Source: Clostridia bacterium
GTDB taxonomy: Bacteria > Bacillota > Clostridia > Oscillospirales > CAG-272
Length of the DNA stretch: 64,000 nucleotides
Assembly: GCA_017938205.1 (NCBI GenBank)
Contig: JAGBCA010000030.1
Span: 1 to 64,000 of the forward strand
Reading direction: 5' to 3'
Part shown: in pieces, positions 33,260 to 41,108 of the stretch
Position numbering within the stretch: position 1 is the first letter of the stretch
Layout of the letters: each line of letters starts with the position of its first letter
Notes under the pieces: generated by a model
What the model saw: only the letters and a program-made list of their open reading frames with translations
Database searches by the model: none
Told to the model about the DNA's origin: nothing
Made by a program: the position numbers and the translations under genes

Positions 33260-34753
33260 TTACGGCATACGGCTGTGTGAGCAGGTCAGATACACGATTT
33301 GGTATTCATTGCCGAGCGTCTCCAGAGTGGAAAGTGCCCTTTCAAGGCGTGTGTCGTCGTAGGAAAGAAACGGATCGTCTAAGAGAAGCGGCGGCTTTTT
33401 ATCTTCGGGGATGGCACAAAGCAGAGCAAGACTGCGAGAGAGCGAAACGCGATCTCTTTCACCTCGGCTGAGTGCCTCGGCATCGTGATACTGCGCGCCG
33501 CAAAGAAAAGAGGGGGAGAAGTGATCGCCCAGCCGATACTGTTCTCCGCGCTCCTCGCCAAGCGCGATCAGCTTTTCCGAGAAAAACGCGCGGGTGCGTT
33601 CCGTGCGGCTCTCGCGATAACGTTGCCCTGCAAGTGTCAGAAGAGCCTCGGTCTTTTTTATATCCGAGAGAGCAGAGGAAAGCCGCTCCCTTTTTTTCTC
33701 AAGTCTTTCCAGCTGCACGGCGAGATACGCGGCCTCCTCTGCAGCCTGCGCGGCCTCCTCGTACGCACGCTCGCATTTTGCGCACGCGCGATAGCGTTCC
33801 TCAAATAAAGGAGAAGGGGCTTCGCTTTTTGCACCATCCTCTTTCATATGGTCGGCTTTCTTATGGAAAAATGAAAGGAAAAGCAGAAAAAGCGCAGGGA
33901 TCTCCGCGAAAAAGAGCAAGGGCGTCAGCGAAAAACCAAGGATCAGAGCGGCAAGCATCAAGAGAAGCGAGAGCATGAGCGGCAAAGGAGAAGGCCGCTT
34001 TTCTTTCTCACGGCGGTTTTGCTTTGACGGAGCGGCAGGGGCTTTTGCTGCTTGCTCCGAGAGTGCCGCTAAGGCCGCTTTTGCGGCGAGAAGCTCTTTT
34101 TCTCTTTGCACCAGCGTTTCGCTGACCTGCAAAAGCGATACGCGCCGCTGTGTGAGTCCGGAGATCTCCGCCTCCGTGCTTGCGAGCAGACCGTGACCGC
34201 CCTTCTTTTCGTAAAGCTTGCGCTCCGCCTCCAAGCGCGTAAGCGCCGTGGCAAGCGAGCCCGTCCGCTCGTTTGTTTCGCTCCCGATCAGGGAGAGAAT
34301 GCTTTCGCTTGTGAGGGTGGGGGAAAAGGCGCGCTCCGAAAAGATCGCACAGCTTGCAAAGCCCCTCGCATCCATGAAAAACAAAGTCTCTCCCGGACAG
34401 TCGCCGAGCGCCCGTGATGGCTCTCCCGTCTGCTCGTCAAAGACCTCCAAACGGTCCTCGCTCGGCTTCGTGCCGAAGCGGCGCGTCACACGGTAGAGCT
34501 TTCCCTCGTGGCGCAGGATCAGCGAGCCGCCGAAGGTGCCGCCCTGCCAGGGCGCGTAGTGCTTGCGCTCGTTTTCGCCGAGGTCGCGGCTTCTACTCTC
34601 CGAGAGACCGTAAAGCATACATTTTAAAAATGCGCAAAGCGTGGATTTTCCTTGCCCGTTTTCAAGGCAAAGGGCGTTCAGCCCCTTGGAAAAATCAAAA
34701 CACTTGTCGGAAAGCACGCCGAAATTATCCACTTGGCAGCGGATCAGCTCCAT
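33260..34753 (-). CDS. SbcC/YhaN-like ATPase, very short, with transmembrane hairpin
   Basis: 497-aa Rad50/SbcC-type ABC ATPase. Walker A ENGQGKST is at residues 31-38, the signature region is ALSRGERDRVSLSRSL, and Walker B PLLLDDPFLSYDD with the H-loop region are at the C-terminus. The coiled coils (about 150-240 and 310-400) are much shorter than in SbcC (over 1000 aa) or YhaN (about 960 aa), and between them lies a hydrophobic hairpin (about 250-300) that would put the hinge in the membrane. The ATG at 34753 follows GGAGGTGCGAT and overlaps the end of the nuclease gene by 10 nt, so subunits are made together. Confidence 0.8.
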   Translation of the reverse strand: MELIRCQVDNFGVLSDKCFDFSKGLNALCLENGQGKSTLCAFLKCMLYGLSESRSRDLGENERKHYAPWQGGTFGGSLILRHEGKLYRVTRRFGTKPSEDRLEVFDEQTGEPSRALGDCPGETLFFMDARGFASCAIFSERAFSPTLTSESILSLIGSETNERTGSLATALTRLEAERKLYEKKGGHGLLASTEAEISGLTQRRVSLLQVSETLVQREKELLAAKAALAALSEQAAKAPAAPSKQNRREKEKRPSPLPLMLSLLLMLAALILGFSLTPLLFFAEIPALFLLFLSFFHKKADHMKEDGAKSEAPSPLFEERYRACAKCERAYEEAAQAAEEAAYLAVQLERLEKKRERLSSALSDIKKTEALLTLAGQRYRESRTERTRAFFSEKLIALGEERGEQYRLGDHFSPSFLCGAQYHDAEALSRGERDRVSLSRSLALLCAIPEDKKPPLLLDDPFLSYDDTRLERALSTLETLGNEYQIVYLTCSHSRMP

Positions 34754-35802
34754 ATCGCACCTCCGTTTTCTTCCGCGCCGAGCGCGGAGAGTCCAAGGCT
34801 TAAAATGCGCATTTTCTCCTCGTCCTCGAGCGATGACTCTGCAAGCACCGTGCGCACAAATTCGCCGCACAGCGTGCGCTCTCTTGCAAGCGCAGTCACG
34901 TCGGGTGCGGCGGTGGAGGCATCCTCCACCTCAAGATAATAGAAACGATCACCAAGATGGCGCCGGATGGCCTCGGTGTCCGGTGCGGGAAGGCTTTTTC
35001 TCTGTCCGGTGAGAACCAGGCGAACGAGATCCTCCGCATGGGCGGCGGAAACTGCCGTCTCGCAGATCGAAAAGAGATGAAGAAGATCTCTTGCATAGGA
35101 AATATCCGCCTCGATGCGGTGGAGCACGCGCCCCGAAAGCGGGATAAAGCGGTGTGTCAGCCGATCGCGGCCCGTTTCGATCAGAACTGCGCCCTTTTCG
35201 CCAAGCTCGTCAAAGCCGCGGCCTGCGGGGCATCCCGCGTATACGGCAATACCGCGCGCATCGATCCTCTTTTCCGCATACGTGTGGTAGTGGCCAAGAG
35301 CACAGTAATCGATCTGCCTGTTGCAAAGATCGGAGATCTTGGTCTCGGTGTCCATGGCACCATGCAGGATCATAATGTTTATCCGCTCTTTTTGTAAATA
35401 AATATTATCATAATCAATCTTTTTTTCGTTGGATTGGCCGAAAAAGGTAACGTTTTCTTTTTGAAAATAAGATGGTGTGCTTCCGAAAATATGAAGGTTT
35501 TTCGGCGGAGCACTCGGGATCCATCCGTCACCCTCGTGGTTGCCGCTGGCGTAATAGAAATCGATCTCGCCGTATTCCTCGATCGCGTTCGTCACGGTGG
35601 AGGAAAGCAGGGAGGCGGCAGCCTCGTTGTCGAAAAGATCCCCCGCAATGATAACGGCGGCGCACCCCTCCGCTCTTGCCAGCTGTAAAAGACGGCTGAA
35701 TACGGACATCAGCTCATCTCTGCGCAGCTTGGCCTCACGCGGCGGTAGGTGCGTGCGCATAGGCGCGCCAAGGTGCAGATCAGCCGTGTGCAGAATTTTC
35801 AC
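34744..35802 (-). CDS. SbcD/YhaO-like DNA nuclease (Mre11-type phosphoesterase)
   Basis: 352-aa protein. The Mre11 motifs HTADLHLGAPM, AGDLFDN, SGNHEGDG, LHGAMD and LGHYHTY supply the two-manganese site. Its C-terminal capping region is short. With the SbcC-like ATPase it should form a nuclease-ATPase complex processing DNA ends or hairpins. The start is GTG (35802), 8 nt after AAGGAGG, and lies 23 nt inside the 3' end of the preceding AraC gene. Confidence 0.85.
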   Translation of the reverse strand: MKILHTADLHLGAPMRTHLPPREAKLRRDELMSVFSRLLQLARAEGCAAVIIAGDLFDNEAAASLLSSTVTNAIEEYGEIDFYYASGNHEGDGWIPSAPPKNLHIFGSTPSYFQKENVTFFGQSNEKKIDYDNIYLQKERINIMILHGAMDTETKISDLCNRQIDYCALGHYHTYAEKRIDARGIAVYAGCPAGRGFDELGEKGAVLIETGRDRLTHRFIPLSGRVLHRIEADISYARDLLHLFSICETAVSAAHAEDLVRLVLTGQRKSLPAPDTEAIRRHLGDRFYYLEVEDASTAAPDVTALARERTLCGEFVRTVLAESSLEDEEKMRILSLGLSALGAEENGGAIWS

Positions 35803-36607
35803 TGCTCAACCTCCTTCTGTAGTCACCGGGCGCACAGCCCATCCTTGCGGCAAAAACCTTGCAGAAATAGGATTGATCCGAGAAGCCGCAGAGCGCGGCG
35901 ATCTGTGAGAGCGAGTGCTCGTTTCGGCAGAGAAGCTTCTCGGCCTCCTTGAGGCGCACCTCGGTCAGATACGCCGTCACGGTGGTGCCGAAGCTTTTGC
36001 GGAAGGTGTTCACGAGGGTGGATTTTGAGCAAGCCAGGTGCTTGCATATATCCGCCAAGGTGATCTTGCGCTGATAATTTTGCCCGATATAGGTTTTTGC
36101 CATCGCACCGAGATCCTGGTGCGAGATGGAGAGGGCGTTGGAGAGCGTGAGATATTCGGCGCAGATCGTCAGAATACGAACGTAGGAGGAGAGCATATGC
36201 GGTGCAACGGTGGGAACGGAGGAAAGCAGCTTTTCGCGGAATTGCTCCTCGGGGAGGATCCTTCGCACGGGCTCGCCGCAAGGCCTCGGCCCAACGATCA
36301 CCTGTCCCATCATCAAAAAGCCCGTGAGTATGCCAAAGCTGTAGAGCGGGCTTGCCACCTCCGTAAGGCCGAAACGGCAATGGTAGGAATGGGAATGGCC
36401 GCTCTCCAGCGCCGCCCTTGAGCCGTTGCGGTCGCATTCAAGGCATTTTTGAAATTCTCCCGGAAGCGAGTGCACGTAGGCACAGAAATTGGTCGGCAAC
36501 GCAGGGTAGGCGGCGATCTCTTCAAAATCCGCGTTGTGCAGTGACATACGGAAGCCCGTGATCTTATGAAGGTCGCAAAGAACGGACACGATCTCGCTTT
36601 GCGTCAT
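35780..36607 (-). CDS. AraC-family regulator with PocR ligand-binding domain
   Basis: 275-aa protein. The N-terminal PocR domain (about 1-150) carries KCLECDRNGSRAAL and the YHCRFGLTEVASPL block; the C-terminal double helix-turn-helix (about 175-272) has ICKHLACSKSTLVNTFRKS and IAALCGFSDQSYFCKVFAA. PocR domains bind small hydrocarbon-derived ligands and carry a Cys pair that may bind metal. The ATG at 36607 follows GAGGTG; the upstream frame lacks a ribosome site. It overlaps sbcD by 23 nt, an unusual pairing of a metabolic regulator with DNA-repair genes. Confidence 0.85.
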   Translation of the reverse strand: MTQSEIVSVLCDLHKITGFRMSLHNADFEEIAAYPALPTNFCAYVHSLPGEFQKCLECDRNGSRAALESGHSHSYHCRFGLTEVASPLYSFGILTGFLMMGQVIVGPRPCGEPVRRILPEEQFREKLLSSVPTVAPHMLSSYVRILTICAEYLTLSNALSISHQDLGAMAKTYIGQNYQRKITLADICKHLACSKSTLVNTFRKSFGTTVTAYLTEVRLKEAEKLLCRNEHSLSQIAALCGFSDQSYFCKVFAARMGCAPGDYRRRLSSENSAHG

Positions 36608-36662
36608 GATTTCACCTCTTTTTTTGTAAAAATGATTGATAAATAAATCGATTTTACAAATA

Positions 36663-36691
36663 ATTATACTATTTTTACTTGAAAATGTCAA
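36663..36691 (-). promoter_or_regulatory. consensus promoter of araC(PocR)-sbcD-sbcC
   Basis: Minus strand: -35 TTGACA (36691-36686), 17-nt spacer, -10 TATAAT (36668-36663). The spacer region contains the -35 of the divergent kinase promoter. Confidence 0.88.
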
Positions 36692-36707
36692 GGCAATCTG
36701 TTATAAT
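36679..36707 (+). promoter_or_regulatory. promoter of the NahK-like kinase gene
   Basis: -35 TTGAAA (36679-36684), 17-nt spacer, -10 TATAAT (36702-36707). Overlaps the opposite promoter by 13 bp, so both cannot be occupied at once. Confidence 0.82.
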
Positions 36708-36753
36708 TGAAATGTAAATTTAATAAATATTCATATTTTGAAAGGAATGCATT

Positions 36754-37854
36754 ATGAATCAGCTTCCCCATATTACCAAAAATTTCACCTTCGAGGGTGA
36801 GGTGACAAGCACGGGACTTTACGGAAACGGCCATATCAATGAAACGCATCTCGTGATCACCGTGGACGATGCCGGCAAGGAGCGTCAGTATATTCTTCAG
36901 AAGATCAATAAGCGCGTGTTCAAGGATCCCGCGGGCTTGATGGGCAACTATGCGCTTGTGACCGAGCATCTGCGCAAAAATATTCTTGCACGCGGCGGCG
37001 ATGCTTTGCGCGAAACGCTTACGCTCGTAAAGACCGTGGACGGCAAAAACTTCTTTGTGGATGATGACGGTGAGTTCTGGCGCGCCACGCTTTTCATTGT
37101 GGACAGCGCAAGCTTCGATAAGGTTGAACGCCCCGAGCAGTTCTATCAGAGCGGTGTTGCGTTCGGTAATTTCCAGGCCTTGCTTCGCGATTTCCCCGCG
37201 CATCTTCTCGCGGAAACCATCGTGAACTTCCATAACACGCCGGATCGCTTCCGTCAGTTCTCCGAGGCCGTAGCCGCAGATGTGAAGGGCCGCGCATCCT
37301 CCGTCTCTGACGAGATCGCCTTCGTTCGTGAAAGAGAAGGCTTTATGCGCCTTTTTGAGGATGCATATGCCGCAGGAAAGCTGCCGCTTCGCGTAACGCA
37401 TAACGATACCAAGCTCAACAACATTCTCTTTGATAAAAATACCGGCGATCCGGTCTGCATCATCGATCTGGATACGATCATGCCCGGCTACGCGATCAAC
37501 GATTTCGGCGATTCCATCCGCTTCGGTGCAACCACCGCGCTGGAGGATGAGACGGATCTTTCCAAGGTCAATTTCGATATCGGTCTTTTCGAGATCTATA
37601 CCAAGGGCTTCCTTGAGGGGGCAAACGGCGGTCTGACCGAAGCAGAGATCGCATATTTGCCCGAATCCGCGATCATGATGACGTTGGAGTGCGGCGCCCG
37701 TTTCCTGACGGACCATCTGCAGGGCGACACCTATTTCCGCATCAGCCGCGAGAATCACAATCTTGACCGCGCGAGAAATCAGTTCAAGCTTGTGAGCGAC
37801 ATGGAAAAAGCACTTCCCGAGATGCACAAGATCGTAGAGAAGTACGCAAAATAA
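36754..37854 (+). CDS. APH-family sugar kinase, N-acetylhexosamine 1-kinase (NahK)-like
   Basis: 366-aa cytosolic kinase, close to the 359 aa of bifidobacterial NahK. The glycine-rich start GLYGNGHINET, catalytic loop THNDTKLNNILFD (H216, N217, D218) and metal-binding IIDLDTIMPGYAINDFGD (D238, D240) are intact. NahK phosphorylates the anomeric carbon of GlcNAc/GalNAc released from glycans, feeding UDP-sugar synthesis. The gene stands alone here; the PocR-AraC operon is divergent with overlapping promoters. AAGGA precedes the ATG. Confidence 0.85.
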   Translation: MNQLPHITKNFTFEGEVTSTGLYGNGHINETHLVITVDDAGKERQYILQKINKRVFKDPAGLMGNYALVTEHLRKNILARGGDALRETLTLVKTVDGKNFFVDDDGEFWRATLFIVDSASFDKVERPEQFYQSGVAFGNFQALLRDFPAHLLAETIVNFHNTPDRFRQFSEAVAADVKGRASSVSDEIAFVREREGFMRLFEDAYAAGKLPLRVTHNDTKLNNILFDKNTGDPVCIIDLDTIMPGYAINDFGDSIRFGATTALEDETDLSKVNFDIGLFEIYTKGFLEGANGGLTEAEIAYLPESAIMMTLECGARFLTDHLQGDTYFRISRENHNLDRARNQFKLVSDMEKALPEMHKIVEKYAK

Positions 37855-37880
37855 ACATAAATAGCAAACTAATGTTTACA

Positions 37881-37925
37881 AAAACGCCGTTTTTTCTCAT
37901 TGTTTGGGAAGGTGCGGCGTTTTTT
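37881..37925 (+). terminator. terminator after the kinase gene
   Basis: AAAACGCCG (37881-37889) pairs with CGGCGTTTT (37915-37923) around a 25-nt loop, followed by TTTATTTT. Confidence 0.65.
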
Positions 37926-38025
37926 ATTTTCACGAACTCGTATTCTTTGTCTGCCTGTTTTTCTTTTTTTCTTTCTCGTTTCATAGAATGTACCGTCTTC
38001 TTCATATAATAGAAGGAAATATAAT

Positions 38026-38073
38026 ATGCAGAGAAAGGAAAAGGCGCATTCGAGCGCCGCGGCCGGACAATGA
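38026..38073 (+). CDS. 15-codon upstream ORF coupled to the SpoVB-like gene
   Basis: ATG at 38026 has AAGGA 8 nt upstream and encodes MQRKEKAHSSAAAGQ. Its TGA (38071-38073) overlaps the ATG of the flippase gene as ATGA. The flippase ATG itself has no ribosome site within 25 nt, and a GGCGC/GCGCC hairpin lies between, so ribosomes probably reach it by terminating on this ORF. The peptide may have no function beyond coupling. Confidence 0.6.
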   Translation: MQRKEKAHSSAAAGQ

Positions 38074-39644
38074 GCAGAAAAAAACAGTTTTTCAAGAATG
38101 GGATACTCCTCACACTCGTGGCGCTCTCCATGCGAGGTGTGGGCTTGTTTTCCTCCTCGTATATCACGGGAGCCGTGGGCGCAGAGGGCATGGGGCTATA
38201 CACGCTGATCATGACGCTCTACGGCTTCGCGCTCACCTTTGCAACCTCGGGCATTTCGCTGACGATGACGAACCTTGTGGCCGCCGCGCAGGGGAAGGGA
38301 GATCGCGCGGTCAGCTCGGTCGTGCGCGCGGGGGTTTTGTATGCGCTCTGCTTTGGCGGTGCGGCAACGGCGGCACTCTTTTTGCTTGCACCCTTTTTCG
38401 GTGCAGGTGTGCTCGGCGACGTGCGCACGGTTTTTCCCATTCGCATTCTCGCGTTTTCTCTTCTGCCCGAGGCGATCCTGTCGGTGCTCACGGGCTATTT
38501 CGTGGGTGTGCGCCGTGTGACAAATAACGCTGTCTTGCAGGTCACGGCACAGGTCTTCAAGCTTTCTCTCACCGTTTTGCTCGTCGGCCGTGCGGGAGAG
38601 CAGGGGATCGCCGCCGCGTGTGTGGCCTTGGCCGTTTCCGTCACGCTGACGGATGCTGTTACGCTGCTCGTTGCCTTGCTTCAATTTCTTTATGCGCGGC
38701 GCGGCTGTGCACGCGGCGAGGCGGGAGATTCGCTGATGCCCGTTTGTCACATGGCCTTTCCGCTCGCGATCTCCGCGTACCTGCGCTCGGCATTGTTGAC
38801 GATCGAGCATATCCTGATCCCGAAACGACTGCGCCTCTACGGGCAGAGCGCCTCCGCATCTCTTGCCTCGTATGGCATTTTGCACGGTATGGCTTTGCCG
38901 CTCGTCTTATATCCGATGGCACCGCTCACCTCCTTTGCAAGCCTTCTTGTGCCGGAATTTGCGGAGGCAAACGCGGCAGACGATCGGGCGCGGTGCGAAA
39001 GAATGTGCGAAAAAACGCTGCGCGCCGCGCTCTGGTACGGCATCGGGATCGCGGCGTTTCTATCGCTTTTTTCCGAGGAGCTCGGGCATCTCTTTTATCA
39101 TAACGCCGAGGCCGGACGTTACATTGCCATGCTTGCACCCGTGGTGCCGATCATGTATCTTGACCACGCAACGGATCAGATGCTCAAGGGCATCGGCGAG
39201 CAGGTGGCCTCTATGTGGATCAATATCACGGATTCGTTGCTTTCCGTGGTGCTCGTATATCTGCTGCTCCCCGTGCTTGGCGTGTGGGGATATGCCGTAA
39301 TGATCGTGGGAATGGAGCTATATAATTTTCTTCTTTCCTTTCGCCGTCTGCGCCGCCGCATCCGCTTTCGCCTTGCGCCCTTTTCTTCGGTGGCGCGGCC
39401 TCTTTTCGCGGCGCTTGTCTCCGTATACGCCTGCGACCGCCTCTTTTTGATGAACGGCACGGTCACAAGACTGCCGTGGATGCTTGCAAAGCTTTTGTTT
39501 TGCGTATGTATCTATGTAGGTCTTTCTGCGCTGCTTTCGCTCCCCTTTCGGAAAGCAGGCGCAAAAAAAGAAGAGGGGCGTTTATGCGAGGTGCTTCTTC
39601 CTCTTTCCGTTAAAACGGGGAAGAAAAACGGCAAAAAAGTGTGA
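38070..39644 (+). CDS. MOP-superfamily flippase, SpoVB/polysaccharide-exporter-like
   Basis: 524-aa polytopic protein with about 14 membrane segments from residue 12 to about 490 and an early ITGAVGAEGMGLYTLIMTLYG motif typical of SpoVB-type lipid-linked oligosaccharide flippases. SpoVB proteins act in peptidoglycan synthesis during sporulation or in vegetative envelope synthesis. It starts by ATGA coupling to a 15-codon ORF; no independent ribosome site is seen. The C-terminal tail is basic. Whether this organism sporulates cannot be told from the window. Confidence 0.82.
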   Translation: MSRKKQFFKNGILLTLVALSMRGVGLFSSSYITGAVGAEGMGLYTLIMTLYGFALTFATSGISLTMTNLVAAAQGKGDRAVSSVVRAGVLYALCFGGAATAALFLLAPFFGAGVLGDVRTVFPIRILAFSLLPEAILSVLTGYFVGVRRVTNNAVLQVTAQVFKLSLTVLLVGRAGEQGIAAACVALAVSVTLTDAVTLLVALLQFLYARRGCARGEAGDSLMPVCHMAFPLAISAYLRSALLTIEHILIPKRLRLYGQSASASLASYGILHGMALPLVLYPMAPLTSFASLLVPEFAEANAADDRARCERMCEKTLRAALWYGIGIAAFLSLFSEELGHLFYHNAEAGRYIAMLAPVVPIMYLDHATDQMLKGIGEQVASMWINITDSLLSVVLVYLLLPVLGVWGYAVMIVGMELYNFLLSFRRLRRRIRFRLAPFSSVARPLFAALVSVYACDRLFLMNGTVTRLPWMLAKLLFCVCIYVGLSALLSLPFRKAGAKKEEGRLCEVLLPLSVKTGKKNGKKV

Positions 39645-39669
39645 AAATCACCAAAAAAGCCGAAAAGTC

Positions 39670-39698
39670 TTGACTTTTTAAAGGATATATTATATAAT
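39670..39698 (+). promoter_or_regulatory. promoter of the CNNM/CorC gene pair
   Basis: -35 TTGACT (39670-39675), 17-nt spacer, -10 TATAAT (39693-39698). Confidence 0.8.
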
Positions 39699-39755
39699 AT
39701 ATAATCGGTGCGCCCTGCACCGCAATTCAAAATAAAGGAGTGTGGTTCTCTCTCC

Positions 39756-41108
39756 ATGGACCCGAGTAGTTGGCTACTTATCGCCGTGTACGTTTTGCTT
39801 TTAATAGCAAGCGCCTATTTTTCAGCTACCGAGATGGCATTTTCCTCGGCAAGCAAGATCAAGCTTCTGAGCTACAAGGAGGAGGAAGAAAAAAAAGCCG
39901 GCCTCGCCTTGCGGATACGGGAGAAATACGACCTGTATCTGACGACGCTTTTGGTGGGCAATAACCTTGTAAACTGCGGCGTTGCCGCCGTTGCCACCAT
40001 TTTTGCGGGACACGTGTATAAGACTTTGATCGACAGCGGTATTTCCGTCGCGGAAAGCGTTGTCACCACGATCGCCACCGCGGTCACGACCGTTGTTGTC
40101 TTTATTTTCGCGGAAACCGTGCCGAAAAACTATGCAAAGGATATGCCCGAGAAATGGGCAATGAAGGCCGCAGGCTCGCTGCGCATCGTTTCTTACATAC
40201 TCTATCCGATCACGATCATCTTTATGGGGATCTCCGCGCTTCTCAATAAGATCGTTGCCGTGAAGGAGGAGCCGACCGTGACGGAGGAGGAGCTCTCCAC
40301 CATCATCGAAAACTCGGAGGAGGACGGTGTTCTGGACGAGGAGCAGAGCGAAATGCTGCAGTCCGCCTTGGAGTTTTCAAAAACCCGCGTGGCAGACGTT
40401 CTGACCCTTCGGGCAGACGTGCAGTGGCTGGACATCTCTCTTTCCCGTGAGGCTCTTTTCGAAGAGGTGAAGAAAACGAAGTTTTCCCGCCTGCCGGTTT
40501 GTCGCGGCAGTTTGGATCGTCCGCTTGGAATTTTGATCGTAAATGACTACTTGAAGGCCTATATCGCCGATAAGAACGTTCGCGTTTCTCGGCTGATTCG
40601 TAAACCATACTTTACAACATTAGATGCTTCCATCGATGATTTGAAGGAAGAAATGAGCGGCAAGCGTCAATCCATGGCTCTCGTGCGTGATCGCGCGGGA
40701 GATTCCATTATCGGTATCGTCACAATCGAGGACTTTATCGAGGAGATCGTCGGAGAGATCTTCGACGAGCAGGATGTGGTGGATGACAACTTTATGAAGC
40801 TTGGCGGAAATTATTTCCGCGTGTCCGGCCGTCTCTCCCTGCACGAGATGTATACCCGCATCGGGCTCGCATTGCCGGCAGGCGCTGCGCCGCATAAGCC
40901 CGTCAGCACCTGGATCCTTGAAAGGCTTGGCCGTCTGCCCGAGGAGGGGGATAGCTTCGTTTTCGGAGACCTGACGGTAGAGATCGATGAAACCGAGCAG
41001 AACCGCGTTCTGCTTGCCACCGTGAAGCTGGCCGATCCTGAGATCGACCTGCCCGAGGAGGATGTCGAAAACGACCTCTCCGAGTCCGAAGAGGAGGTGG
41101 GGAAATGA
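39756..41108 (+). CDS. CNNM/HlyC-CorC family ion transporter, first copy
   Basis: 450-aa membrane protein: a DUF21/CNNM transmembrane domain (about 1-190), a CBS pair (about 205-330) and a CorC_HlyC transporter-associated domain (about 345-425), ending in an acidic tail. Family members export Mg2+ or other divalent cations. AAGGAG lies 15 nt before the chosen ATG (39756), which is far; an upstream GTG frame start at 39708 lies before that site. It is coupled by ATGA to a paralogue immediately downstream. Confidence 0.87.
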   Translation: MDPSSWLLIAVYVLLLIASAYFSATEMAFSSASKIKLLSYKEEEEKKAGLALRIREKYDLYLTTLLVGNNLVNCGVAAVATIFAGHVYKTLIDSGISVAESVVTTIATAVTTVVVFIFAETVPKNYAKDMPEKWAMKAAGSLRIVSYILYPITIIFMGISALLNKIVAVKEEPTVTEEELSTIIENSEEDGVLDEEQSEMLQSALEFSKTRVADVLTLRADVQWLDISLSREALFEEVKKTKFSRLPVCRGSLDRPLGILIVNDYLKAYIADKNVRVSRLIRKPYFTTLDASIDDLKEEMSGKRQSMALVRDRAGDSIIGIVTIEDFIEEIVGEIFDEQDVVDDNFMKLGGNYFRVSGRLSLHEMYTRIGLALPAGAAPHKPVSTWILERLGRLPEEGDSFVFGDLTVEIDETEQNRVLLATVKLADPEIDLPEEDVENDLSESEEEVGK

